Shown here: piece after piece, positions 1-6,381 of the stretch
Numbering within the stretch: the first letter of the stretch is position 1
Layout: every line of letters begins with the position of its first letter
Origin: Alkalihalobacterium sp048323755
GTDB taxonomy: Bacteria > Bacillota > Bacilli > Bacillales > Bacillaceae_F
Assembly: GCF_048323755.1 (NCBI RefSeq)
Contig: NZ_JBLWFS010000048.1
Coordinates: 1-13,708 of the forward strand
Direction: 5' to 3'
DNA length: 13,708 bases
Program-made: the position numbers and the translations under genes
The notes under the pieces: generated by a model
Told to the model about the DNA's origin: nothing
Database searches by the model: none
The model's input: the letters and a program-made list of their open reading frames with translations, nothing else

Positions 1-45
1 GGGCTAATCTCTTGTGTCCAACATTACAACAAAGTACATGCTTAG
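1..45 (+). CDS. Possible C-terminal end of an intron-encoded protein (partial)
   Basis: Frame 1 is open from the window edge to TAG at 43-45 and reads GLISCVQHYNKVHA. Group II reverse transcriptase/maturases often end in an HNH endonuclease domain whose tail carries a Cys followed by His residues and a Val-His pair, and the CVQHYNKVH string fits loosely. The stop lies about 10 bases before domain V, where the open frame inside domain IV should end. Only 14 residues are visible, so this is mainly a positional inference; the frame could be open by chance. Confidence 0.35.
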   Translation, partial: GLISCVQHYNKVHA

Positions 46-126
46 TATAAAATTGAACCGCCGTATACGGAACCGTACGTACGGTGGTGTGAGAGGTCGG
101 AGGTTAATCACCTCCTCCTACTCGAT
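1..126 (+). mobile_element. Group II intron, 3' end (domains V and VI)
   Basis: The segment ends with a recognisable group II intron catalytic core. Domain V spans 57-88: ACCGCC (57-62) pairs with GGTGGT (83-88), GTA (63-65) pairs with TAC (80-82), a two-base bulge (C78 G79) follows, and TAC (66-68) pairs with GTA (75-77) under a short apical loop. The triad position reads C59-G60-C61, with G60 in the usual G-U wobble to T85. Domain VI spans 91-123: GAG/CTC, AGG/CCT and GGAGGT/ACCTCC stems with one unpaired A at 120, the expected branch point. If the intron ends at T126, A120 sits at -7 from the 3' splice site, as usual for the family. The 5' part, domains I-III and most of any reverse transcriptase lie outside the window. 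Subclass cannot be settled from this fragment. Both domains look structurally intact, so splicing competence is plausible but not shown. Confidence 0.88.
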
Positions 127-137
127 ACTTAAATCAT

Positions 138-145
138 AAGGAGGA
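138..145 (+). promoter_or_regulatory. Strong ribosome binding site that decides the permease start
   Basis: AAGGAGGA is near-perfectly complementary to the 3' end of 16S rRNA. It lies seven bases before an ATC codon at 153 that is in frame with the permease; the first in-frame ATG (183) is 37 bases away and has no ribosome binding site of its own. The site begins only 11 bases after the predicted intron 3' end, so it belongs to the downstream exon and survives splicing. Confidence 0.75.
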
Positions 146-152
146 ACTTACA

Positions 153-806
153 ATCGAGACTTTACAGATCATCATCGATGCGATGCCAGTGTTATTAAAA
201 GGGATGTGGATTACAGTTCTTATTACGGTCATTTCCCTTTTAATTGCATTGGTCATTGGTTTAGCTTTTGGACTTTGTAGTATTTCTAGAAATAAACTGT
301 TACGAGCTATAGCAACCATATATGTTGATTTAATTCGCGGCACACCGATATTAGTACAAATTTTATTTATTTATTTTGGTCTGCCATCAGCGACAAGTAT
401 TACACTTACTGCCTTTACAGCGGGTGTTATTGCGATCAGTATTAACGCGGGTGCCTATTTAGTTGAAATCTTCCGAGCTGGAATTAATTCCATTGACAAA
501 GGACAAATGGAAGCGGGGCGTACGTTAGGCTTTTCTTATGCACAAACGATGCGTATTATCATTTTACCTCAAGCTGTTCGTCGTATGATTCCAGCGTTCG
601 TTAACCAATTTATCGTGAGTATAAAGGATACATCACTTCTTTCCGTTATCGGTATTGCCGAATTAACGATGTCTGGTCAGTCCATCTATGCGATGAACTT
701 TCGTGCGTTTGAAATTTTAGGGATGGTCGGAATACTATACTTCGTCTTAATCTATACATTAACGTTATTTTCTCGCTGGCTTGAAAGGAGATTGGATGTC
801 GCATGA
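153..806 (+). CDS. Polar amino acid ABC transporter, permease subunit
   Basis: Membrane subunit of a polar amino acid importer (HAAT/GlnP-ArtQ-TcyB type), forming the channel with the ATPase encoded next. Counting from the ATG at 183, the protein shows an LLKG-x-W-I-T start of the first membrane helix, the RGTP motif at residues 52-55 and the cytoplasmic ATPase-contact (EAA) loop with EAGRTLG at 110-116 followed by ILPQA; about five membrane helices are visible. I place the start at ATC 153, giving 217 residues: the ribosome binding site has ideal spacing there, and family members usually carry about 14 residues before LLKG, which only this start supplies. A conventional caller would use ATG 183 (207 residues). 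The stop overlaps the ATPase start as ATGA (803-806), implying translational coupling. Substrate (glutamine, arginine, cystine or other) cannot be told. The binding-protein gene is expected upstream of the intron. Confidence 0.93.
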   Translation: METLQIIIDAMPVLLKGMWITVLITVISLLIALVIGLAFGLCSISRNKLLRAIATIYVDLIRGTPILVQILFIYFGLPSATSITLTAFTAGVIAISINAGAYLVEIFRAGINSIDKGQMEAGRTLGFSYAQTMRIIILPQAVRRMIPAFVNQFIVSIKDTSLLSVIGIAELTMSGQSIYAMNFRAFEILGMVGILYFVLIYTLTLFSRWLERRLDVA

Positions 807-1525
807 TTAAAATCGAGAATTTAAAAAAATCATTTGGTGACCTTGAAGTTCTAAAAGATATTAATGCCGAAATTAAACCACAAGAAGTTGTTTGTGTTAT
901 CGGTCCGTCGGGTTCGGGGAAAAGTACATTTTTACGTTGTATTAATCGTCTAGAGGAACCGACAGGAGGGTCAATTTATATAGAAGGAAATGATATTACA
1001 GACCCTAATAACAACATTAATAAAATGCGTCAAAAGTTGGGAATGGTGTTTCAACAGTTTAACTTATTCCCTCATATGACTGTGCTCCAGAATATTACAT
1101 CTGCCCCCAGTCGCCTTAAAGGAAAATCGAAGTCTGAAGCCGATACTCTTGGGATGGAGCTTCTTGAGAAGGTAGGATTGACAGATAAAGCAAGTGTTTA
1201 TCCGGATAATTTATCAGGTGGACAAAAACAAAGAGCAGCGATCGCTAGAGCACTAGCGATGGAACCTAGCATTATGTTGTTTGATGAGCCGACATCTGCT
1301 TTAGACCCTGAGATGGTCGGTGGTGTTTTAGGAGTTATGAAGGACTTAGCAAAAGAGGGAATGACGATGGTCATTGTAACCCATGAAATGGGGTTTGCTA
1401 GGGAAGTAGCTGACCGAGTGATTTTTATGGATGGCGGCTATATTGTGGAAGAAGGAGAACCAGAAGCGATTTTTGGTAATCCACAGCACGAACGTACCCA
1501 AGCCTTTTTATCAAAGGTATTATAA
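803..1525 (+). CDS. Polar amino acid ABC transporter, ATP-binding subunit
   Basis: Cytoplasmic ATPase that powers the amino acid importer, 240 residues, the standard length for the GlnQ/ArtM/TcyC group. All nucleotide-binding motifs are intact: Walker A GPSGSGKST at 34-42, Q-loop around VFQQFNLFPH (82-91), signature LSGGQ at 137-141, Walker B IMLFDE at 157-162 with catalytic Glu162, D-loop SALD at 165-168, and switch His194 in THEMGFA. The FNLFPHMTVL segment is typical of polar amino acid systems. The start overlaps the permease stop by four bases, and AAAGGAG at 784-790 inside the permease gene serves as ribosome binding site. A strong hairpin terminator follows within ten bases, so this is the last gene of the operon. 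Family assignment is firm; the specific amino acid is unknown. Confidence 0.96.
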   Translation: MIKIENLKKSFGDLEVLKDINAEIKPQEVVCVIGPSGSGKSTFLRCINRLEEPTGGSIYIEGNDITDPNNNINKMRQKLGMVFQQFNLFPHMTVLQNITSAPSRLKGKSKSEADTLGMELLEKVGLTDKASVYPDNLSGGQKQRAAIARALAMEPSIMLFDEPTSALDPEMVGGVLGVMKDLAKEGMTMVIVTHEMGFAREVADRVIFMDGGYIVEEGEPEAIFGNPQHERTQAFLSKVL

Positions 1526-1530
1526 TTAGA

Positions 1531-1574
1531 AAAAAACGATGCTAGTATATTCATTATAGCATCGTTTTTTTCTT
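1531..1574 (+). terminator. Rho-independent terminator of the ABC transporter operon
   Basis: A perfect 14-base-pair stem (1531-1544 with 1557-1570; core CGATGCTA/TAGCATCG) with a 12-base loop is followed by a T-rich tract. The A-run on the 5' side means it could also work in the opposite direction, though no minus-strand gene reads into it here. Confidence 0.92.
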
Positions 1575-1696
1575 TTCTAATTTGTGACCTTTTTTTCTTT
1601 ATATAGACAAAATCCATAATATAGAAGAGAATGAAATAAAGGGAATACAGGTAATACTAATGATAATTTCTAGGAATTTAGAAAGAAGGAATTAAA

Positions 1697-3055
1697 TTGG
1701 TGAACGCTCATAGAGAAGTAGAGGTTATCATTATTGGCGCAGGTTTATCTGGTTTGACAGCTGCTTATGAATTAAAAAAACAAAATATTTCTTTTACAAT
1801 TTTAGAAGCGCGACCTCGTGCTGGAGGACGAATTTATAGTTTAAAAGAAGATCGTTTCGGTCTAGATTTAGGAGCCCAATGGATTAGCACCCATCACGAG
1901 AGAATGAAACAATTAATTGCAGAGTTTAATCTAGAAACGATTTCGACGAGTCAAAAAGGGAGAACGATTTACGAACAAAGAGGAAGAGTAAAGGAAGTGA
2001 ATGGTTTTTTACCACCAGTATCACGTTTAGCCCTTATGGATCTTTTTAGAGTCAAACGGAAAATCAATCATATGATTAAACAACTCCCAGGCGAAGCCCC
2101 ATGGAATTCAGAATTAGGGAAAAGTCTTGATCGAATTACGATGCAGGATTATGTTAATACTTCGATGTTTACAGACGAGGGGAAAATCCATTTTACGTTA
2201 TTGGCAGAAGAAGAATTAAGTACAAAAATGTATTATGTATCAGCACTCGATGTTTTTTGGTTCCTTAAATCAGCAGGAAGTGTAAACAAGTTATTGTCCG
2301 CTGAGCAGTTTTGGATTCGAGCGGGAGCATCGTCGTTAGTGGAGTGTATGGCTGAGCGTCTTAAGGATCATATCGAGTATGAGCGACCAGTTGAGGAAGT
2401 TAAATATGAGACTTGTGATGAGGTAATTGTTTCTTCAGCAGAGGAACAATGGAAAGCGAAAAAAGTGATTATCACTGTTCCACCTAATATTACGGAGAAC
2501 ATAACGTTTCATCCTGAGTTACCTGGAGTTCGAACTGAACTTCAGAAGGAGTCGAGTTTTCCTTATGTTATGAAGATGGTAGTTGTATATGATGAACCGT
2601 TTTGGCGAGAAGTTGGCTTGAATGGCTCTTTATTTTCAGATCAGGGGCCTATTAGTTTAACGATGGATAGTTCACCAGAACATCAAAGGTTCGGAGTTTT
2701 GACCATTTTAGTAGGTGGGGAGAATGCACAAATCTATAGTAAAATGGGTCGAGAATATCGAAGAACAGAAACAATTAAAACGTTAGTCCGATTTTTTGGA
2801 GAAAAAGCAGGGACACCTACTCACTTCTTCGAAAAAGATTGGTCAGAAGACAAGTGGACACGGGGTGGGTATGGTAGTCATTTTCCACCTGGGACGTTAA
2901 CAAAATGCGGCAGCGCTTTAACTGAGCCAGTCGGTCCAATACACTGGGCCGGTTCAGAAACAGCAACCGAGTGGCGATTATATATGGAAGGTGCCGTACA
3001 ATCTGGACAAAGAGCAGCTGAAGAAGTCAGGCATGCTCTTCATTCTAAACAGTAG
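1697..3055 (+). CDS. Flavin monoamine oxidase-like FAD-dependent oxidoreductase
   Basis: Predicted cytoplasmic FAD enzyme of the amine oxidase family (Pfam Amino_oxidase), expected to oxidise a primary or secondary amine to an imine with oxygen as acceptor. Seen: dinucleotide-binding GAGLSGL at residues 14-20, the Glu37-Ala-Arg strand end with AGGR (42-45), LGAQW near 59-63, and the C-terminal FAD motif AGSETATEW (418-426) followed by YMEGAVQSG. In RGGYGSHFPPG (389-399) the position of the FAD-linking cysteine of mitochondrial MAO (SGGC-Y-x-x-x-FPPG) is Gly391, so FAD is probably not covalently bound; that is inference from motif alignment. Length 452 is normal. The start is TTG 1697 or the adjacent GTG 1700; AGAAGGA at 1684-1690 suits both. 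It is a single-gene unit between two terminators. The real substrate is unknown, and a related amine or amino acid oxidase role is possible. Confidence 0.9.
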   Translation: MVNAHREVEVIIIGAGLSGLTAAYELKKQNISFTILEARPRAGGRIYSLKEDRFGLDLGAQWISTHHERMKQLIAEFNLETISTSQKGRTIYEQRGRVKEVNGFLPPVSRLALMDLFRVKRKINHMIKQLPGEAPWNSELGKSLDRITMQDYVNTSMFTDEGKIHFTLLAEEELSTKMYYVSALDVFWFLKSAGSVNKLLSAEQFWIRAGASSLVECMAERLKDHIEYERPVEEVKYETCDEVIVSSAEEQWKAKKVIITVPPNITENITFHPELPGVRTELQKESSFPYVMKMVVVYDEPFWREVGLNGSLFSDQGPISLTMDSSPEHQRFGVLTILVGGENAQIYSKMGREYRRTETIKTLVRFFGEKAGTPTHFFEKDWSEDKWTRGGYGSHFPPGTLTKCGSALTEPVGPIHWAGSETATEWRLYMEGAVQSGQRAAEEVRHALHSKQ

Positions 3056-3097
3056 AAAGCACATGAGGTTTGAAAATGAACCTCACGTGCTTTTTTT
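3056..3097 (+). terminator. Rho-independent terminator after the amine oxidase gene
   Basis: AAAGCAC-A-TGAGGTT (3056-3070) pairs with AACCTCA-C-GTGCTTT (3079-3093) across an eight-base loop, with one internal A/C mismatch, followed by a run of seven T. It begins right after the stop codon. On the minus strand the tail is only TTTC, so it would be a weak terminator for the convergent MFS gene; 3098-3178 holds no other obvious terminator for that gene. Confidence 0.88.
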
Positions 3098-3178
3098 GCA
3101 TAAAGGCTGTAATTTATATGAAGAAAAATTTATAATTTTATACGGGAGGATTCCTTCTCAAAATGGTGGAAGTATCAT

Positions 3179-4402
3179 TTAGTTCATTTCCGCACTTACT
3201 TTCGGTTCTGACTCAGTTTGGTGTACAGCACTTCTAACTTTTAAGCACAAAACTAATCCTATCGTCAAACAGATGGACGAGAATAGAAAAGCGCTTTTGA
3301 AGCCACCCCAATCATCGATTAACCAGCCAGCAACAGTAGGACCGATAAATTGACCAACCGCGAAATAAAGGGTTACATAACTAAAAGCGAGTGGCATATC
3401 TGCAGGTTTCACTTGGTCCATACTTGCGGCCTGTATCAATGTAAATAAGCCGATTAAAGTACAGCTTAACCCGACCATATGAACGATAAAGCCGAGAATC
3501 GTTGGGTAAAGGATCGGAAGAAGCATAAATATTAACGTAAGAGCCATAGTTAATATTAATGATTTTCTTCTTCCTAATTTATCAGATACAATTCCCCAAA
3601 TAGGTCCGCTAAAAATAGATAAAATTCCGTTTAAGGCAATTAATTGTCCGGCTAAGGTTGCACTAACCCCATATTCAATCATAAAACTCATAATAAACAA
3701 CATTTGAATAATGTAAGCGATACCAATAATTCCATAAATTAAGCCAACATTAATGATGGCAGGATTTCTATAAATTTCTTTTGGAGAAGATTGATGATTA
3801 TTAGCATCTTTGGAACTAGTGATAGGTGGATTTTTAATTATAAGTAATATCAATAGGACGACAGTAAAACTAACGATAGCGAACAGTCCCCATGATAATC
3901 TCCAACCAATAATAGGGAAACTAGCATTTAATGCAGGAATGATAACCCCCGTTAGTAATAGTCCGACACCGACCCCGCTTGCGGTAAGACCTATGACGAA
4001 TCCTTTCTGCTGCGGGAACCAAGCCACAAGTAATGAGACTAATGGAGTATACGTAAATGCAGTACCAACCCCTAATAAAAGCATAAATAAAATCGTTAAC
4101 GAATAAAACGGAGTGAAAATTAATCCAATAAATCCAAAGGTTACAATTGAGATCCCAAGAAGTACCGTTTGTTTTCCACCCCACTTTGCAGCAAGAACCC
4201 CAGCAAACATGACTGTACAAACATAACCAAATGATGTAATCGTTCCAAGTAAACCTGCTTCTTTGTATGTAATTTGTAGACCGTCTCTCATAAATGGGAG
4301 GACAACACCATAAGAAAGCCTTGCGAAAGCTAATACGACAATAGTAGTTAACATACCAAGAAGCGAATAAAGCCACAATTTCTTTTTTTGATTTATGTCC
4401 AT
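3179..4402 (-). CDS. MFS family transporter
   Basis: Twelve-helix major facilitator, 407 residues, in the cytoplasmic membrane. The chain shows two six-helix halves joined by a polar loop (about residues 190-214, with KDANNHQSSPKE). Helix 1 carries FARLSYGVVLP; the first-half loop 2-3 has the reduced motif AAKWGGKQ; WFPQQKGFVIG at 128-138 resembles the WFP-x-x-KG signature after helix 4 in MCT/OFA/NarK-like facilitators; the second-half motif A is a clear DKLGRRKS at 274-281. No substrate can be assigned; export of a metabolite or drug and uptake of an organic anion are both possible. The start ATG has AAAGGAG upstream with about ten bases spacing. It converges on the amine oxidase gene and diverges from the 4842 membrane protein, with no evidence of a shared operon. 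Confidence 0.92.
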   Translation of the reverse strand: MDINQKKKLWLYSLLGMLTTIVVLAFARLSYGVVLPFMRDGLQITYKEAGLLGTITSFGYVCTVMFAGVLAAKWGGKQTVLLGISIVTFGFIGLIFTPFYSLTILFMLLLGVGTAFTYTPLVSLLVAWFPQQKGFVIGLTASGVGVGLLLTGVIIPALNASFPIIGWRLSWGLFAIVSFTVVLLILLIIKNPPITSSKDANNHQSSPKEIYRNPAIINVGLIYGIIGIAYIIQMLFIMSFMIEYGVSATLAGQLIALNGILSIFSGPIWGIVSDKLGRRKSLILTMALTLIFMLLPILYPTILGFIVHMVGLSCTLIGLFTLIQAASMDQVKPADMPLAFSYVTLYFAVGQFIGPTVAGWLIDDWGGFKSAFLFSSICLTIGLVLCLKVRSAVHQTESEPKVSAEMN

Positions 4403-4478
4403 ATTTTCAAATCTCCTTTATAAATTTATCTTTTTTGAAATAGATTTTATTTGAGAATTTGGTAGACCGTAAGTTTTT

Positions 4479-4507
4479 TTGACTTTTTAGTTAAATTTTC
4501 TGATAAT
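4479..4507 (+). promoter_or_regulatory. Candidate sigma-A promoter for the 4842 membrane-protein gene
   Basis: TTGACT (4479-4484) and GATAAT (4502-4507) are separated by 17 bases, with each box one base from consensus. Transcription would begin near 4514 and give a leader of about 330 nt before the ATG at 4842. In such AT-rich DNA chance matches occur; the consensus spacing is the main support. Confidence 0.5.
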
Positions 4508-4612
4508 TAATTTTACTATGGATTCTAGAAAAATAAAATAATTACCTTCCTGTTTTAGTAATTAAATGAATTTTCAGCAAAAAAAATCATTTTTGTTGGA
4601 TAATAATAATTA

Positions 4613-4650
4613 ATCATTTATGATGATGTTAAGCAGATTTATCATTTATG
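4613..4650. repeat. Direct repeat pair ATCATTTATG
   Basis: The ten-base string ATCATTTATG occurs at 4613-4622 and 4641-4650, 28 bases start to start, close to three helical turns. Paired sites on the same helix face could be regulator binding sites, but the sequence is AT-rich and the pair may be chance. Confidence 0.3.
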
Positions 4651-4841
4651 GAGGCTTTAATATAGGGACGTGTGTAGATAGGTACGCTCTAATAATTGTT
4701 GCAACAAGTAAATAAGTGAAATGACAATAATAGTAAACAGTAAAGTTTATAAGGTGCTTTGGATAAAGGAGTCAATCGATAACAAAACGATGTATAATAT
4801 AACCTTTAGAAAAGGAACGATTGAAAGAAGGGTCAAATCAT

Positions 4842-6212
4842 ATGTGCAAATGGATCAATGGCAATTTATATTGGATATATACTTCCATATTGTTCCTCTT
4901 TATCGTTAATACGTTTATTGAAAATCTGATAATCACTTATATTGTAGGAATTTTAGCAGTGCCGATGTTAGGTATTTCTTTTTTAGGTGCAACACGATTG
5001 TTTCGTGTTATGGGAACTATCTTTGTAGTGATTGGTTTTGGATTATATATTTATTCCGGTCTACCGATCTATGAAATACCACTGTATACGACGTCGACGA
5101 TGCCTTTGTTAGCTTTTTTAACTGTACTTCCATGGATGAATAGTGTTGTCCGTTCAGGTCGTTATGATCGACGCATTTATGAGATTATGAAAGTTAATGT
5201 GGGCGATCTAGGAAAATTGTATGTGAGAAGTTCATTTACGACATATATTCTATGTACGTTTATTAACTTATCTGCTTTATCTTTTACACAAGACGTTCTA
5301 AAAAAGAACATGGCAAAAATAAAGAAGCAAATTAGCGACTCTTTTATTAGCAAATCGACATTACGAGCGTTTGCTCTTGCATTAGCCTGGAGTCCGATGG
5401 AGATTATTGTGGCCATTACGGTTGACGCAACAGGGGTAAGTTATCTCACTTATTTACCATGGATGTTCTTATTTTCCTTCATTATATTTACTCTTGATAG
5501 TTTGTGGAGTAAAAAGAAATTGCGACAGATCCCATATCATTCAGCTGGAGACGGGATAACGAGAAAAATAAATTCGAGGAACATCATTATTCAAATCTTT
5601 AAATTATTACTTGCACTGACAGCATTTCTAGTCACGGTTATAACTATTAGCAACTATTTTAATTTAAACTTCATACTGTCGGTTACGTTAGTCATTTTAC
5701 CGTTTTCGTTTGGTTGGGCTTTGCTAATGAAACGATGGCATAGTTTTTGTGCGATCGGCTGGAAAACATGGAAAGTTCGAACGAATAATCTACAGAACTT
5801 TGTTGTGTTATTTTTATCGTTAGCTTTCTTTTCTAGCAGTTTAAATGAAACACCGTTTCTTCAGGTAATTCAACAGCCGTTTTTAGGAGCTTCTGACCAA
5901 CCATTGGTTATATTAATCTTAATTCAAATCACCTATTTGTTAATGAGTATGATTGGTGTACATCCTATCGCGACAATAGGTGTCCTAATCGAAGTGTTGC
6001 CACCACTTTATGAATTAATAAATCCTGTTAGTATCGGAATCGTTCTTATTACTGGTGCATTGGCAACAGCAACAGTAGGAACTTATGGAGTAACTGTCAC
6101 TATGACTTCAATGAATACGAATCAAAACCCCTATCGAATTACCCTTCGTAACATGCCGTTTGCCCTTTTTTATGGAGCAATCGGAGTGTTGATGGGCTTT
6201 CTATTATTGTAG
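4842..6212 (+). CDS. Multi-pass membrane protein of unknown function, transporter-like
   Basis: Very hydrophobic, 456 residues from the ATG, with about 11-12 membrane segments along the whole chain and no signal peptide beyond the first helix. Features that suggest a transporter: helix-breaking polar stretches inside membrane segments (AWSPMEIIVAIT, MIGVHPIATIGVL, GALATATVGTYGVTVT), a pattern seen in the re-entrant loops of ion-transporter (IT) superfamily anion carriers. This is resemblance only; I do not recognise the family. A basic cytoplasmic stretch (VRSGRYDRRIYEIMK) follows the fourth helix, and another (SLWSKKKLRQ) lies mid-protein. Start: ATG 4842 has AGAAGGG at 4826-4832 with nine bases spacing; TTG 4821 would add seven residues and has a poorer site. 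No terminator follows, so transcripts may run into the pepF gene 169 bases downstream. Confidence 0.85.
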   Translation: MCKWINGNLYWIYTSILFLFIVNTFIENLIITYIVGILAVPMLGISFLGATRLFRVMGTIFVVIGFGLYIYSGLPIYEIPLYTTSTMPLLAFLTVLPWMNSVVRSGRYDRRIYEIMKVNVGDLGKLYVRSSFTTYILCTFINLSALSFTQDVLKKNMAKIKKQISDSFISKSTLRAFALALAWSPMEIIVAITVDATGVSYLTYLPWMFLFSFIIFTLDSLWSKKKLRQIPYHSAGDGITRKINSRNIIIQIFKLLLALTAFLVTVITISNYFNLNFILSVTLVILPFSFGWALLMKRWHSFCAIGWKTWKVRTNNLQNFVVLFLSLAFFSSSLNETPFLQVIQQPFLGASDQPLVILILIQITYLLMSMIGVHPIATIGVLIEVLPPLYELINPVSIGIVLITGALATATVGTYGVTVTMTSMNTNQNPYRITLRNMPFALFYGAIGVLMGFLLL

Positions 6213-6298
6213 TAGAGATTTACTTATACATGGAGGATAGAAAATAACTTAATAAAACTGAATATTCCTAATTAGGGTCTCATGGAATGCAGAAAACG

Positions 6299-6307
6299 TG
6301 GTATAAT
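6299..6307 (+). promoter_or_regulatory. Extended -10 promoter for the pepF gene
   Basis: A consensus TATAAT at 6302-6307 is preceded by TGG at 6299-6301, an extended -10 element. There is no good -35 box 16-18 bases upstream, which extended -10 promoters tolerate. The predicted start of transcription near 6314 gives a leader of about 70 nt. Confidence 0.6.
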
Positions 6308-6381
6308 GGTTTTATCTTCGGATTACGAAATATATTTTAATAGTTTCTTAGTAGATTTTACGAATGAGGAGATGAATAAAA

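Larger units (their letters stand above)
4403..4841. other. AT-rich divergent intergenic region, no gene
   Basis: This 439-base stretch separates the divergently transcribed MFS and membrane-protein genes. It holds the MFS ribosome binding site on the minus strand near 4412-4419, a good plus-strand promoter at 4479-4507, a second weaker one (GTCAAT 4771-4776, TATAAT 4793-4798), a short A/T-rich hairpin near 4578-4600, two copies of ATCATTTATG, and an isolated GGAGG at 4650-4654 with no start codon at a useful distance. I see no recognised riboswitch or T-box core. The open frame 4721-4909 has no good ribosome binding site, overlaps the next gene, and is not called. Confidence 0.6.

Noticed and set aside
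1582..1696. Promoter for the amine oxidase gene
   Set aside because: A few TATAAT-like and TTGNNN-like strings occur (for example GATAAT near 1662), but none has a matching box at 16-18 bases, so I did not call one.
2991..3182. Plus-strand open frame overlapping the end of the amine oxidase gene
   Set aside because: It lies largely over the oxidase 3' end and the terminator hairpin, has no ribosome binding site and no recognisable product.
3921..4376. Minus-strand 151-codon frame inside the MFS gene
   Set aside because: Same-strand out-of-frame reading of a strong MFS gene; the product is an unpatterned Trp/Cys/Tyr-rich string with no family features.
4721..4909. Plus-strand 62-codon frame before the membrane-protein gene
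   Set aside because: No convincing ribosome binding site, overlaps the start of the membrane-protein gene in another frame, and no recognisable domain; kept as leader sequence.
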